Shown here in pieces: positions 57,401-60,360 of a stretch of 64,000 bases of DNA. Numbering within the stretch: the first letter of the stretch is position 1; every line of letters starts with the position of its first letter. The notes under the pieces were generated by a model. That model worked only from the letters and a program-made list of their open reading frames with translations, was not told where the DNA came from and did not search any database. Where the stretch lies: NCBI GenBank assembly GCA_002633005.1, contig NMRA01000466.1, positions 286,633-350,632 of the forward strand, in the 5' to 3' direction. Made by a program: the position numbers and the translations under genes. This DNA comes from Phoronis australis. Taxonomy: Eukaryota; Phoronida; Phoronidae.

Positions 57401-60360
57401 AATGAAACTTTATTTTCTCTTGGGCAAACCCCTTAACAGATTCAAATGTAATTTCCACAATGCTTTCAAAAATCCACAGTAACGAAATGCCAAAGCGGAT
57501 ATTATTATCATTACTTTTCGGTTGGACTGTCACTTCAAATAGTGTTTGCGAACCCACCGTTTTAGACGAGATATCAACTTAACTATTGAAAAATGCGTGC
57601 ATGGTGTCGTTGCAACTTCGTCGAAATTGACATTTTCCGAAATTTTGATCTGCAATTGATTTTCATGCTCCAATATACGAAAATAATGTTCTCTACGCAA
57701 ATCCATCTGCCTTTCAGAGGTACATGTAACTTAAACACAATAAATTCGAATTTTCGTTCAACAAAGGATGTTTACCGTACCAAACATAGTCAGCATCTTA
57801 CATTGTAATTCTAGCAAGTTCAACTGACTCTTTTCCTGACTATAGATTTACAGGGTTTCAGAGGACTTAAAGCTCCTTCAGGTGGCACCACCAAAAATGT
57901 AGAAATAACGAGCATTTCTAACAATACAAAACAGCGCTGATGTGGATACTTCATTTGTGGTTTAAAGTCGAAGTGCCATGAATTGGTACCGGAAATCAAT
58001 ATTACTGATAACTTTGTTCGTGTGATTTTGTTTGGTGAAAGGAAAGATGCATTTGCCCACTAATTAATTTTGATTTGAACTGACCAATGAAGTTGATAAT
58101 CAAACCCTGTTTCATAATTACGAAAATGCAGTGACAAGTCTGCGTGAATTAGTGTAAATTAGTATAAATCAGTATAAATGAAAATCCCAATGATTTATGG
58201 GTCATCCCCTCATCAAGTCCTGCAGCGAAGGTCAGCATTCAGTAACCTCATTTGTAAAAAAAAAAAAAATTGTCTTCTCCATATGTGTCGCTGACAATAT
58301 TTGATACTTTCAGATATCGACGAGTGTTCAACAGAAACTGACAATTGCCATTCTAACGCCACTTGTACAAATTCCATCGGCAGTTTTATTTGTGAGTGCA
58401 TTGATGGATACGAAGGAGATGGAGTCAACTGCACCGGTATGAACATATTGAGTCTCGTTTTCGTAATAACGCCTTTAGTTCTCGATGACTGACGTAATGT
58501 TGCCTCTCAACATGTAAACTAGTTCATACAAACCTCTCACTTGCGTGTTTTAAGGGAATAATCAACATTTCTGCATATTTTTTCACAGATTCTATATTCA
58601 CATATTTGCTCAAAATTATCTTTCACTTTCTTTGGTACTGAAAACATTCCCTGGGTGTTGCGAGTTGTTTGATGTGACATTTACTGTTCTTCAATTACGT
58701 GGCCTTTATTTTTCTTGGTAGCAGAAACCCCAGGTCCCCTTGTCTGTTTAAACTGGGATTCTCCTCTAGTCCACGTGCTGCTTCCTTAATCCTCGCCTGA
58801 ACCAGTTTTCTCCCCCATCTAGAATTGTAATATCCTACGTCACGGAGAAAGAATGGTCCGTACCAGCCATGTGAGTGGATGACTGGACGTTTTAAGGCAT
58901 GAATTGAGATTTTTGATTGAGAATTTAAACAAAATATTTAAACGTTGAAAGTGGACAGGAGGAAAGCATTTGAACTCTGCTGTTGGATAAAATGTGATTC
59001 TCTGGTTATCCTAGACAAGTTTTGAAGCTAACCAGTTTCCCAAAGGTTCTAATTAACTACATTGTATGCGTGTCACAATCCCCAAGGGAAGTTCGCGTTT
59101 CCTTCGTATAAATGGGTAAATAAAACAAGAATGGATCAACTGAAATTTTCGGATGTAATAACGTCCTTTGTCAACAGAAACAGAAATAAAGTAAAATTAA
59201 ACACTTTCGTGTAAAGAAAGCTGCTCTTCCCCTTCACATAACGGTCACGGCCAAAGCGGTTCAAAACTATCGTTCATCTTACTCCTGAGTTACAAATTGT
59301 ATTCTGGAGAAAGGTGCCATTCCGTCGGCAATCCCCTTATCTGCTTCGTCACCACCTGCTTGGAGTGCTTGACAACACATCTGATTTTTCATCGGTTAGA
59401 TAGAGAAAGGCACAGTCAGCGCGAACACGTCATGCCTGATTTAACAGGAGTAAAACAGAAGAAGCCTAGACCATGTTCACACATTGCACAATACAAGGTA
59501 GCAGGATATTGTTTAGGTCGCGAACGTCAGTGTTAGAGTGACGGGTGCATGGGAAATTAGAACCTACTAGGCGCATTTGCAAATATGAAGGCTGACCATG
59601 AAATTATTTGTTAAACGTAATAAAAGAAATTATTTCAAGGAAATCAAATGTACTTCACGATGGTAATTGCTATACCTTAGGTATAGAAAAGGAAAGCAAA
59701 CGCGCTAAATTTTGGGTAGGCACCCACTGTGCGAAACTTGCGCAGCGATTCTACTCAGCTTTGGCTAAGTTAAACGGGATCCAAAGCAAATCAGTTTAAT
59801 AAAAATTTTAAACCGTCATAGCAAATTTCCATTGATGTCGTTTGTGAATAGAACCTGAAAGGGTACTAAACCCTATTTGCCTATGAAGAGACGTAAAATG
59901 ACTTTCCCATTTATTTCTCAGAACTAAAACCATGCTGCTTAACCCTAAAAGTTTGGAGCAAATACTGAAAACTTCTTTTAAAGCCTACTAAACGGGTAAG
60001 CGTGACTTACGTTTCAGACGAGTTATACGACAACAACCAAGATCCATAATATCTAATATGTTTAAAAAAGAGTTGTAGTAGTATTCTTCCTTGGCTTTTC
60101 AAGTGAGACCCCAAAGATGTGTTAGCAGCTGACAGGTCGAGGACTGTTTGAAGTCAACAAAACAAGATTTAGTTTTTTAAACAAAGAACGTACTGGAGAG
60201 TTTCGGCGACGACTAACGAGTGCAGTGTTTTTTTCAGATATTGACGAGTGCTTGATTGGAACTCATAACTGCAGCATATTTGCTTATTGCAATAATACGC
60301 AGGGTAGTTATGAATGTGAATGTATGGACACTCACTTCGGAGATGGATTTCTTTGTAAAG
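3365..60360 (+). CDS. EGF-array gene locus (multi-exon; exons listed singly)
   Basis: Span from the first to the last clear EGF-like exon. All coding exons found are on the + strand, are phase 1-1 and could be spliced into one open reading frame: each exon ends in G and the next starts AT or AC, restoring an Asp codon at every junction. Predicted product: a very long secreted or membrane-anchored protein of repeated Ca-binding EGF modules, with a Thr/Ser/Pro-rich stalk and an F5/8-type-C-like domain near the middle. No signal peptide, start codon, transmembrane segment or terminal stop could be assigned, so both ends are open. It may equally be two or more neighbouring genes, for example one ending near 28205. 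Confidence 0.6.
3495..5740. other. Intron, no recognised feature
   Basis: About 2.25 kb of AT-rich sequence between the first two EGF exons. ORFs on either strand are under 90 codons, with no domain signature. The last 200 bp (from about 5540) are a diverged copy of the intron that precedes type B exons further on, so the B-unit duplication includes its upstream intron. Confidence 0.5.
5748..5870 (+). CDS. EGF-like exon 2 (type B)
   Basis: A 123-nt phase 1-1 exon after TTTTCAG and before GTACAG. It encodes [17 protein letters not shown], then GGFNCNC, and ends NGVNCYG. Six cysteines; D-I-N-E-C Ca-binding start; NAT sequon. This is the oldest-looking copy of the B type, which recurs at 15643, 22646 and (broken) 30305. 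It differs from them at a few residues, such as CSNTV for CFNTV and CNC for CTC. Confidence 0.9.
6605..6727 (+). CDS. EGF-like exon 3 (type C)
   Basis: A 123-nt phase 1-1 exon between TTTTCAG and GTAAGG. It reads [17 protein letters not shown], then GTFFCTC, ending NGVNCTG. The Ca-binding start is D-I-H-E-C, with His where Asp or Asn is usual, so Ca affinity may be reduced. NGS and NAT sequons are present. Near-identical copies lie at 16486 and 23497. Confidence 0.9.
7616..7735 (+). CDS. EGF-like exon 4 (type A)
   Basis: A 120-nt phase 1-1 exon after ATTTCAG and before GTGAGA. It encodes [16 protein letters not shown], then GRFTCTC and SENGTSCDG, six cysteines. It is the first of the type A family, and differs from later copies by GRF for GSF and SEN for SGN. 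The NGT between cysteines 5 and 6 is a possible glycosylation sequon shared by all A exons. A (TTCTG)n tract sits about 70 nt upstream of the acceptor. Confidence 0.9.
7935..8445. mobile_element. Multi-hairpin element, copy 1
   Basis: A run of small palindromes, each a 3-6 bp stem around a 5-nt loop of the form A-N-N-T-G: GGAACCAGATGGGTTCC (8036), GTACCAAATGGGTAC (8136), TACCAAATGGGTA (8155), GTACCAAGTGGGTAC (8220 and 8265), TGCCAAATGGGCA (8239), AGCCAACTGGGCT (8287), GCCACATGGGC (8403), plus GGATGAACAATCC (8426). Larger stems CCGATAC/GTATCGG (8081-8110) and ATGCTAA/TTAGCAT (8111-8134) precede them. It interrupts an A-unit intron at the same point as copy 2. No protein is recognised; ORFs across it are by-products of the repeats. 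Confidence 0.75.
8446..9056. other. GC-rich island next to hairpin element
   Basis: Markedly more GC-rich than anything around it and open for long stretches in several frames: + strand 8459-9013 (184 codons) and 8781-9056 (ends in a proline-rich tail with PPSYES), - strand 8210-8776. I recognise no domain. It starts exactly where hairpin copy 2 ends, so it may be cargo of a longer form of that element, a captured gene fragment or a separate insertion. Confidence 0.4.
9057..10098. other. Unassigned inserted DNA
   Basis: Continuation of the insertion that separates the first exon cluster from the array. No domain, no tRNA with both boxes and no long inverted repeat seen. Short ORFs overlap on both strands at 9541-9892 with no coding signature. 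Confidence 0.4.
10099..10463. mobile_element. Fold-back / MITE element with 32-bp perfect termini
   Basis: Left end GGGCCCGGTCTCCAATCTCC and right end GGAGATTGGAGACCGGGCCC are exact inverted complements, and the match runs about 32 bp to ACTCAGACTC/GAGTCTGAGT. The interior is full of ATACTC and CGAGTATG motifs that also pair across the element, giving one giant imperfect hairpin of 365 bp. An N at 10315 lies at its centre, as expected where a strong fold-back stops sequencing. No coding capacity, so a non-autonomous DNA transposon; superfamily not determined. Confidence 0.75.
10470..12165. other. Unassigned, partly low-complexity DNA
   Basis: No gene recognised. A minus-strand ORF at 10908-11246 (112 codons) has no domain I know. 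Contains a (TTA)n microsatellite at 11550-11577 and T-rich stretches at 11580-11730 and 11910-11955. Probably the body of the same composite insertion as the flanking transposon pieces. Confidence 0.4.
11550..11577. repeat. (TTA)n microsatellite
   Basis: About nine TTA repeats, followed by AGG and a few more units (TATTATTATTT). Confidence 0.9.
12170..12540 (+). pseudogene. Relic of DIRS-like (tyrosine-recombinase) retrotransposon RT
   Basis: An ATG at 12170 opens 42 codons ending [20 protein letters not shown] before a stop. That resembles the start of the DIRS-type reverse transcriptase region, where a His-Pro-Asp motif followed by a hydrophobic -GL- segment is typical. Further on in the same frame, after stops, GHEKPHH, then SPQG and PHVDGGL recall the later -SP-G-x-PK-x-GG- block. 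Stops at 12296 and beyond mean it is dead. No recombinase or split repeats were seen, and recognition is from memory of the family, so the class assignment is tentative. Confidence 0.45.
12541..13139. other. AT-rich DNA, no feature
   Basis: A-rich, with a short TATATATACACAC run near 12590. Probably the rest of the inserted transposon material. The EGF-array sequence resumes at about 13147. Confidence 0.4.
13147..13835 (+). repeat. Type A unit with its EGF exon missing
   Basis: Intron sequence typical of an A unit runs up to its polypyrimidine tract and acceptor (GATAATTTCAG, ending 13691), but goes straight into the post-donor sequence TGAGAGTTCGTTTGG. The 120-nt exon has been removed almost to the base. 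A second deletion near 13833 joins GCATGTTGTAA to TCTTGATGAAAGTC, dropping about 500 bp of the next unit's intron. The result is a non-coding spacer unit. Confidence 0.8.
13951..14070 (+). CDS. EGF-like exon 5 (type A)
   Basis: A 120-nt phase 1-1 exon (ATTTCAG / GTGAGA). [32 protein letters not shown]: the consensus form of the A family, with six cysteines and intact Ca-binding start. Its upstream intron is shortened because of the neighbouring deletion. First intact exon of the main tandem array. Confidence 0.9.
14685..14804 (+). CDS. EGF-like exon 6 (type A)
   Basis: A 120-nt phase 1-1 exon, 734 bp downstream of exon 5 and giving the same peptide, with only synonymous change (AGC for AGT). 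Six cysteines, Ca-binding and hydroxylation patterns intact. The intron after it leads into the B unit, switching at about 15270 from A-unit to B-unit intron sequence. Confidence 0.9.
15643..15765 (+). CDS. EGF-like exon 7 (type B)
   Basis: A 123-nt phase 1-1 exon (TTTTCAG / GTAGAG). [17 protein letters not shown], then [12 protein letters not shown] and [13 protein letters not shown]. Six cysteines, D-I-N-E-C start, NAT sequon. Phe before NTV replaces the Ser of the older copy at 5748. Confidence 0.9.
16486..16608 (+). CDS. EGF-like exon 8 (type C)
   Basis: A 123-nt phase 1-1 exon (TTTTCAG / GTAAGG). [17 protein letters not shown], then GTFLCIC, ending NGVNCTG. Six cysteines. LCIC replaces FCTC of the copy at 6605; the copy at 23497 is the same as this one. 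Confidence 0.9.
17486..17605 (+). CDS. EGF-like exon 9 (type A, post-C subtype)
   Basis: A 120-nt phase 1-1 exon (ATTTCAG / GTGAGA). [32 protein letters not shown]. Lys before cysteine 3 and Glu after cysteine 6 mark the subtype found directly after a C exon (also 24497). Its polypyrimidine tract lacks the long (TTCTG)n of other A units and the acceptor region is shorter (ATTACTTAATTTCAG). Confidence 0.9.
18221..18340 (+). CDS. EGF-like exon 10 (type A)
   Basis: A 120-nt phase 1-1 exon. [32 protein letters not shown]. Leu before cysteine 3 and terminal Glu distinguish it. Six cysteines intact; acceptor ATTTCAG, donor GTGAGA. Confidence 0.9.
18955..19074 (+). CDS. EGF-like exon 11 (type A)
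   Basis: A 120-nt phase 1-1 exon. [32 protein letters not shown]. Val before cysteine 3 and Ala between cysteines 4 and 5. Six cysteines and Ca-binding start intact. Confidence 0.9.
19695..19814 (+). CDS. EGF-like exon 12 (type A)
   Basis: A 120-nt phase 1-1 exon. [32 protein letters not shown]. Like exon 11 in the CAC variant, like exon 5 before cysteine 3. Its upstream (TTCTG)n is interrupted (TTTTATGTTTTCTTCTGTTCTGG). Confidence 0.9.
20295..20295. other. Single-N join with unmerged 37-bp overlap
   Basis: The 37 bp before the N (20258-20294, starting TAACAGTTGCG) are repeated with two changes directly after it (20296-20332, starting TAATAGTTGCG). Sequence ending at the N matches where the second copy continues, as if two overlapping contig ends were placed side by side. 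Confidence 0.8.
20462..20581 (+). CDS. EGF-like exon 13 (type A)
   Basis: A 120-nt phase 1-1 exon. [36 protein letters not shown]. Gly replaces the Asp before GSF. Six cysteines intact. The following intron carries hairpin element copy 2. Confidence 0.9.
20798..21292. mobile_element. Multi-hairpin element, copy 2
   Basis: About 495 bp, about 95% like copy 1 by eye, with the same hairpins: GGAACCAGATGGGTTCC (20883), GTACCAAATGGGTAC, TACCATATGGGTA, two GTACCAAGTGGGTAC, TGCCAAATGGGCA, AGCCAACTGGGCT and AGGATGAACAATCCT near the 3' end. Uninterrupted A units read GTAGTTAATGGGAAG here; the left flank is GTAGTTATTGGGG and the right flank TAATGGGAAG, so a 4-8 bp imperfect target duplication is likely. 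Weak terminal inverted match GGGGACA/TGTCCAC. Confidence 0.75.
21698..21817 (+). CDS. EGF-like exon 14 (type A)
   Basis: A 120-nt phase 1-1 exon encoding the consensus A peptide: [32 protein letters not shown]. Last A unit before the next B-C-A block; the intron switches to B-unit sequence at about 22280. Confidence 0.9.
22646..22768 (+). CDS. EGF-like exon 15 (type B)
   Basis: A 123-nt phase 1-1 exon. [42 protein letters not shown]. Asp for Asn before TC is the only residue change from exon 7. Six cysteines, NAT sequon. Confidence 0.9.
23497..23619 (+). CDS. EGF-like exon 16 (type C)
   Basis: A 123-nt phase 1-1 exon with the same peptide as exon 8: [24 protein letters not shown], ending NGVNCTG. 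The downstream intron is also shared for about 800 bp. Confidence 0.9.
24497..24616 (+). CDS. EGF-like exon 17 (type A, post-C subtype)
   Basis: A 120-nt phase 1-1 exon. [36 protein letters not shown]. Shares Lys and terminal Glu with exon 9; Arg replaces Ser before DG. Confidence 0.9.
25003..25003. other. Single-N join with unmerged 180-bp overlap
   Basis: 24823-25002 and 25004-25183 are two near-identical 180-bp copies of the same intron segment, both starting TAGTTAAT and ending AACAGGTTT. The spacing of A exons across it (911 bp) drops to about 730 if one copy is removed. Confidence 0.8.
25408..25527 (+). CDS. EGF-like exon 18 (type A)
   Basis: A 120-nt phase 1-1 exon. [32 protein letters not shown]. 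Lys replaces the conserved Asn of SANA. Cysteines and splice sites intact. Confidence 0.9.
26152..26271 (+). pseudogene. Decayed type A exon with mutated acceptor
   Basis: Same 120-nt exon, still open, but the acceptor reads ATTTCGG instead of ATTTCAG, so the AG is lost. The Ca-binding Glu is Val (IDVC) and the Asp of SNSDG is Tyr (SNSYG). Six cysteines remain. As exons are phase 1-1, skipping it would leave the frame unchanged. Last unit before the Thr-rich exon; a dying copy under no constraint. Confidence 0.7.
26521..26863 (+). CDS. Thr/Ser/Pro-rich mucin-like exon
   Basis: Open in one frame for 114 codons and almost all Thr, Ser, Pro, Ala: two 72-nt repeats starting [14 protein letters not shown] and [14 protein letters not shown], then two shorter repeats containing [14 protein letters not shown]. 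Ends ATGCTGA before a GTAAGT donor, phase 1, matching the next exon. Such segments are heavily O-glycosylated stalks in surface proteins. The 5' edge is odd: upstream sequence is A-unit intron up to GATAATTCAGTT, with no proper acceptor in phase 1, so the exon is probably truncated by recombination or misassembly. Confidence 0.7.
27010..27250 (+). mobile_element. tRNA-derived SINE-like element
   Basis: Has a pol III A-box-like GTGGCCTATTGGGATAGG (27021-27038) and, 27 nt on, a B-box-like GGTTTCGAGTCC (27065-27076), followed by a non-tRNA body. Lies in the intron after the Thr-rich exon. Ends are not clear, so the limits are approximate. Confidence 0.55.
27454..27513 (+). CDS. Short Thr-rich linker exon
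   Basis: A 60-nt phase 1-1 exon between TTCTACAG and GTAAGT. Encodes [18 protein letters not shown]; the split codons join cleanly to both neighbours (A+CT = Thr, C+CT = Pro). Continues the mucin-like stalk into the next domain. Confidence 0.75.
27922..28205 (+). CDS. F5/8 type C (discoidin-like) domain, first half
   Basis: A 284-nt exon from acceptor TTTCTTTCAG to donor GTAAGG, phase 1 to 0. Starts [15 protein letters not shown], then VTSVTAE and [20 protein letters not shown], fitting the N-terminal half of the coagulation-factor-5/8-C fold: an opening Cys, then an S/T-rich strand and a hydrophobic -l-v-G-f- strand. The second half should lie in a further exon, but none was found before the N at 28993. 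These domains bind lipids, glycans or cell surfaces. Recognition is by pattern, so the family is likely, not certain. Confidence 0.6.
28321..28461. mobile_element. Small MITE (141 bp)
   Basis: Ends CGTTCAGTA and TACTGAACG are inverted complements, followed inward by GCTAGGACCT and its complement AGGTCCTAGC, which is duplicated on the right side. Non-coding, inside the intron after the F5/8-C exon. Confidence 0.55.
28462..28992. other. Intron or contig end, no feature
   Basis: AT-rich, no exon found. Ends in a G-rich run and CACACACACA before the N at 28993. Unlike the other joins there is no overlap across this N. Confidence 0.5.
29223..29342 (+). CDS. EGF-like exon 19 (type A)
   Basis: A 120-nt phase 1-1 exon. 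[35 protein letters not shown]. Thr for Ser in the LTG turn is shared only with the decayed exon at 26152. Splice sites and six cysteines intact. Confidence 0.88.
29914..30034. mobile_element. 121-bp insertion with 7-bp target duplication
   Basis: Absent from the same intron at 15375 and 22385. Flanked by ATTAAGT on both sides (29907-29913 and 30035-30041). Its 3' part, GTAAATAAAACAACAAGAGT followed by GGATCAACTGAAA, recurs at about 59115-59146. No terminal inverted repeat seen; a short SINE or MITE. Confidence 0.7.
30305..30428 (+). pseudogene. Frameshifted type B exon
   Basis: Aligns with the B exons but is 124 nt, one more than 123: an extra C in GGCCCAAGAC shifts the frame and leads to an in-frame TAA within 60 nt. 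The first cysteine is Ser (TGT to AGT) and the Asn before Glu is Thr. Acceptor TTTCAG and donor GTACTG are still present. Third copy of the B unit, dead. Confidence 0.8.
30550..31110 (+). repeat. Ancient diverged A/B intron with exon relic
   Basis: 30555-30660 is an old copy of A-unit intron (GGTTTTGTGCACTGAATCTT then TTCCGTGTTCTGATG) and 30690-31060 of the B-unit intron (GTCAATGGTTGTCAATCTGC, ATTTACGATACCCTCTTATT). About 31064-31110 (ATAAAAGATTGACACGTGCG then AAAGTTGCATGC) may be a wrecked B exon. Much more diverged than the array, so duplications started long ago. Confidence 0.5.
31111..32450. other. Intron, no recognised gene
   Basis: Short overlapping ORFs on both strands (31381-31669 and 31796-32017 minus; 32005-32355 plus), none with a recognisable domain. 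A clean hairpin sits at 31392-31428. Confidence 0.4.
31392..31428. repeat. Perfect short hairpin
   Basis: GGCGCAAAGCT and its complement AGCTTTGCGCC are separated by about 15 AT-rich nt. Function unknown. Confidence 0.6.
32458..32580 (+). CDS. EGF-like exon 20
   Basis: A 123-nt phase 1-1 exon (GCTTTTAG / GTAATT). [17 protein letters not shown], then GSYVCTC, ending NDCKG. Six cysteines; D-I-N-E-C start; NAT sequon; Tyr in the hydroxylation pattern. Single copy, no similarity of its introns to the arrays. Confidence 0.88.
32581..34406. other. Intron, no feature
   Basis: About 1.8 kb, AT-rich, with only short ORFs. No repeat structure seen by eye. Confidence 0.5.
34407..34526 (+). CDS. EGF-like exon 21
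   Basis: A 120-nt phase 1-1 exon (TTTCAG / GTATGC). [23 protein letters not shown], ending GFDCYG. Six cysteines, canonical D-I-D-E-C, two N-glycosylation sequons (NAT twice). Single copy. Confidence 0.9.
34527..36387. other. Intron, no feature
   Basis: About 1.9 kb without recognisable exons. Minus ORF 35235-35540 and plus ORFs 35857-36354 overlap and show no domain. Confidence 0.45.
36388..36516 (+). CDS. EGF-like exon 22 (divergent)
   Basis: A 129-nt phase 1-1 exon (TTATAG / GTAAGA), the longest in the window. [17 protein letters not shown], then [13 protein letters not shown] with three extra residues before the core, ending GLSCSG. Phe replaces the Ca-ligand Asp (D-I-F-E-C), so Ca binding is doubtful. 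Six cysteines intact. Confidence 0.82.
36517..38150. other. Intron, partly repetitive
   Basis: No exon seen. The end (37650-38100) carries a G/C-rich stretch (GGGGGGGCAGGGGGCCCGCC near 37735) and phrases such as CCGTCTGACGTCCAGCGTCC that resemble the start of the element at 38151, so it may be a truncated copy of it. Confidence 0.45.
38151..40933. mobile_element. ATGCGCCCAC element with internal degenerate repeats
   Basis: Left end ATGCGCCCACAGATTTATTT pairs with following TGTGGGTGCAT; inverted ends GTGGGCGCAT (38982-38991) and TGGGCGCAT (40925-40933) lie downstream, each preceded by a CCGTTTGCNGTGCA motif. Between them, roughly 180-200-bp degenerate repeats recur, each with CTAGTGGCA or a variant, then CTCCTAAA, then GATCTTTATGAAATTT, then GATGACGACGA and TTCGACTAC. 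No protein seen. Non-autonomous transposon or satellite-like family; related copies at 49865, 51471, 53840 and 55559. Confidence 0.55.
40934..41742. other. Intron, tail of degenerate repeats
   Basis: The CTAGTGGCAATTTT repeat motif continues to about 41350. No exon or domain seen up to the acceptor at 41742. Confidence 0.45.
41743..41865 (+). CDS. EGF-like exon 23
   Basis: A 123-nt phase 1-1 exon (TTTTCAG / GTATGT). [17 protein letters not shown], then GWYDCDC, ending GLECAG. Six cysteines, D-V-D-E-C start. Trp in place of Ser in the core is unusual. No NAT sequon. Confidence 0.88.
42135..42257 (+). CDS. EGF-like exon 24
   Basis: A 123-nt phase 1-1 exon (TTTCTAG / GTATGT), only 269 bp after exon 23. 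[24 protein letters not shown], ending KECSG. Six cysteines, canonical Ca-binding start, acidic first loop. Confidence 0.88.
42258..44260. other. Intron, no recognised feature
   Basis: About 2 kb. ORFs at 43383-43725 on both strands have no domain. No repeat structure obvious. Confidence 0.45.
44270..45122 (+). repeat. Type D unit (upstream intron plus exon)
   Basis: About 730 bp of intron before the D exon at 45000 recurs, diverged, at 48310-49018, and its last 400 bp before 50750 and 52424. Landmarks: CGACACCAATTTTTCGAATT, GCGGTGCTGCTG, TTCAGTAATAA. The D duplications thus carry their own 5' intron. Confidence 0.7.
45000..45122 (+). CDS. EGF-like exon 25 (type D)
   Basis: A 123-nt phase 1-1 exon (TCTTTCAG / GTATGA). 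[24 protein letters not shown], then [13 protein letters not shown]. Six cysteines; D-V-D-E-C. First of the D family, which alternates with type E through 58436. Confidence 0.9.
45123..46497. other. Intron, no feature
   Basis: About 1.4 kb. Only short ORFs (46058-46282 plus) without domain. Contains a TATATATACCTTTATATATA tract near 45815. Confidence 0.5.
46498..46620 (+). CDS. EGF-like exon 26 (type E)
   Basis: A 123-nt phase 1-1 exon (TTTCCAG / GTAAGC). [17 protein letters not shown], then [20 protein letters not shown]. Lys replaces Asn in SNAT, removing the sequon kept by other E exons. Most diverged E copy. Confidence 0.9.
46621..49018. other. Long intron of diverged duplicated DNA
   Basis: No exon found. 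The first 350 bp match sequence after later E exons (CTTATCGAATATTTTCGGG, GCCCGGAACTCCTTTT). From 48310 the D-unit intron begins. In between there are degenerate repeats (AAATTCAGGAAATGTCTTC at 47128, also near 56940-57000). Confidence 0.5.
49019..49141 (+). CDS. EGF-like exon 27 (type D)
   Basis: A 123-nt phase 1-1 exon (CTTTCAG / GTATGA). [37 protein letters not shown]. Six cysteines; NAT sequon; Met in the NSMGSF loop. Confidence 0.9.
49446..49568 (+). CDS. EGF-like exon 28 (type E)
   Basis: A 123-nt phase 1-1 exon (TTTCCAG / GTAAGC), 304 bp after exon 27. [37 protein letters not shown]. Six cysteines, NAT sequon. Confidence 0.9.
49865..50335. mobile_element. ATGCGCCCAC element, truncated copy
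   Basis: Starts ATGCGCCCACATGTTAATAC, then GTAGGTGCAT and GCCGTCATC, as in the other copies, and runs into D-unit intron at about 50340. The same junction with D intron occurs at about 52010, so this element was inserted before the D-E unit was duplicated. Contains an embedded GTTTAAGGGGTGATGGCCCC stretch. Confidence 0.6.
50750..50872 (+). CDS. EGF-like exon 29 (type D)
   Basis: A 123-nt phase 1-1 exon (CTTTCAG / GTATGA). [37 protein letters not shown]. Changes in the core (Met for Thr, Val for Asp) are unlike other D copies, but cysteines and Ca-binding start are kept. Confidence 0.88.
51078..51200 (+). CDS. EGF-like exon 30 (type E)
   Basis: A 123-nt phase 1-1 exon, only 205 bp after exon 29. 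[37 protein letters not shown]. Intron before it has lost about 100 bp relative to the 49141-49446 intron. Confidence 0.9.
51471..52005. mobile_element. ATGCGCCCAC element, truncated copy with N
   Basis: Same start and same D-intron junction as the copy at 49865, including the embedded G-rich stretch (51640-51670). Interrupted by the N at 51834. Confidence 0.6.
51834..51834. other. Single-N join with unmerged 66-bp overlap
   Basis: 51768-51833 and 51835-51900 are the same 66 bp (TCCTGGAACCGCC... to CGGTGTGCCCC) with about three differences. Sequence ends at the N exactly where the second copy reaches the same word. Confidence 0.85.
52424..52546 (+). CDS. EGF-like exon 31 (type D)
   Basis: A 123-nt phase 1-1 exon (CCTTTTAG / GTATGA). 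[37 protein letters not shown]. Six cysteines, NAT sequon. The acceptor is TAG, where the other D exons have CAG. Confidence 0.9.
52787..52810. repeat. Perfect 10-bp hairpin
   Basis: CAGGAACCCC, loop AGTT, GGGGTTCCTG, followed by ATTTTTCT. Opens a repeat whose right half (TTGGGGTTCCTGATTTTTCT) recurs at 53065 after the tRNA-like head. A degraded version is at 54525-54548. Confidence 0.7.
53007..53140 (+). mobile_element. tRNA-like SINE head, copy 1
   Basis: A-box-like AGTAACTCAGTGGTTAGAGC (53016-53035) and B-box-like GGTTCGTTTCC (53052-53062), short of a full tRNA spacing and acceptor stem, so a SINE head and not a working tRNA. Followed by about 75 bp that repeat 52798-52880, placing it between direct repeats. 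Confidence 0.6.
53399..53521 (+). CDS. EGF-like exon 32 (type E)
   Basis: A 123-nt phase 1-1 exon (TTTCCAG / GTAAGC). [37 protein letters not shown]. Pro after His is shared only with exon 33 (55114). Confidence 0.9.
53840..54215. mobile_element. ATGCGCCCAC element, cut by N
   Basis: Starts ATGCGCCCACATAATTG, then GCCGTCATCGCTGTC, and stops at the N. Its sequence continues at 55938 in the otherwise identical second copy. Confidence 0.6.
54216..54216. other. Single-N join with ~1.7-kb unmerged overlap
   Basis: 52479-54215 (1737 bp) and 54217-55937 (1721 bp) align end to end: the second begins inside the D exon (AAATTCCGTCGGC) and reaches TACTGTGTTTGGGTC at 55937, precisely where the first stops. 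This is what two overlapping contigs, or two haplotypes, look like when laid side by side. Confidence 0.8.
54217..54284 (+). pseudogene. Half type D exon after an N
   Basis: The last 68 nt of a D exon ([20 protein letters not shown], then GTATGA), identical in protein to the end of exon 31. The 5' half is lost to the contig edge, so this is probably not a separate exon but a second reading of the one at 52424. Confidence 0.75.
54717..54850 (+). mobile_element. tRNA-like SINE head, copy 2
   Basis: Same as 53007-53140, with AGTAACTCAGTGGTGAGAGC and GGTTCGTTTCC (54767-54777). Part of the duplicated or overlapping 1.7-kb segment. Confidence 0.6.
55114..55236 (+). CDS. EGF-like exon 33 (type E), possible duplicate of 53399
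   Basis: A 123-nt phase 1-1 exon with the same peptide as the exon at 53399 ([17 protein letters not shown]). Within the exon I see only a silent GAT to GAC change. Likely the same exon seen twice because of the unmerged overlap at 54216; if a real tandem copy, it is very recent. Confidence 0.7.
55559..56814. mobile_element. ATGCGCCCAC element, most complete copy
   Basis: Left end ATGCGCCCACATATTTG, right end GTGGGCTCAT (56805-56814), preceded by AAGCACACCGTTTGCTGTGC, as at 40890 and 38960. About 1.26 kb with five or six degenerate internal repeats (GTGCCCCCTAGTCGCAG, GCGCCTCCTAGTGGCAG, GCACCTCCTAGTGGTGG, GTGCCCCCTGGTGGCAG). No ORF of note. Confidence 0.6.
56815..58313. other. Intron with diverged D-unit sequence
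   Basis: 56840-57120 resembles 46980-47160 (ATGCAGTATCGTTAGGTATT, TTCAGGAAAATCCTTCC). From 57860 a strongly diverged D-unit intron leads to exon 34. An (A)13 run is at about 58257. Confidence 0.5.
58314..58436 (+). CDS. EGF-like exon 34 (type D)
   Basis: A 123-nt phase 1-1 exon (CTTTCAG / GTATGA). [37 protein letters not shown]. Diverged D copy (Glu for Gly, ICEC for TCAC) with no E partner after it. Confidence 0.9.
58437..60237. other. Intron, no recognised exon
   Basis: About 1.8 kb. 59110-59146 repeats the end of the 121-bp insertion at 29914. An open stretch at 59608-59799 (63 codons to a stop, ending [12 protein letters not shown]) has no domain I recognise. Confidence 0.45.
60238..60360 (+). 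CDS. EGF-like exon 35 (divergent, last)
   Basis: A 123-nt phase 1-1 exon (TTTTCAG / GTAATG). [17 protein letters not shown], then [20 protein letters not shown]. Six cysteines and D-I-D-E-C kept, but the turn usually GY is HF. Single copy. Confidence 0.85.

Noticed and set aside
59608-59799. Open stretch of 63 codons without a clear start
   Set aside because: Codons look plausible, but there are no splice sites in phase and no recognisable domain.
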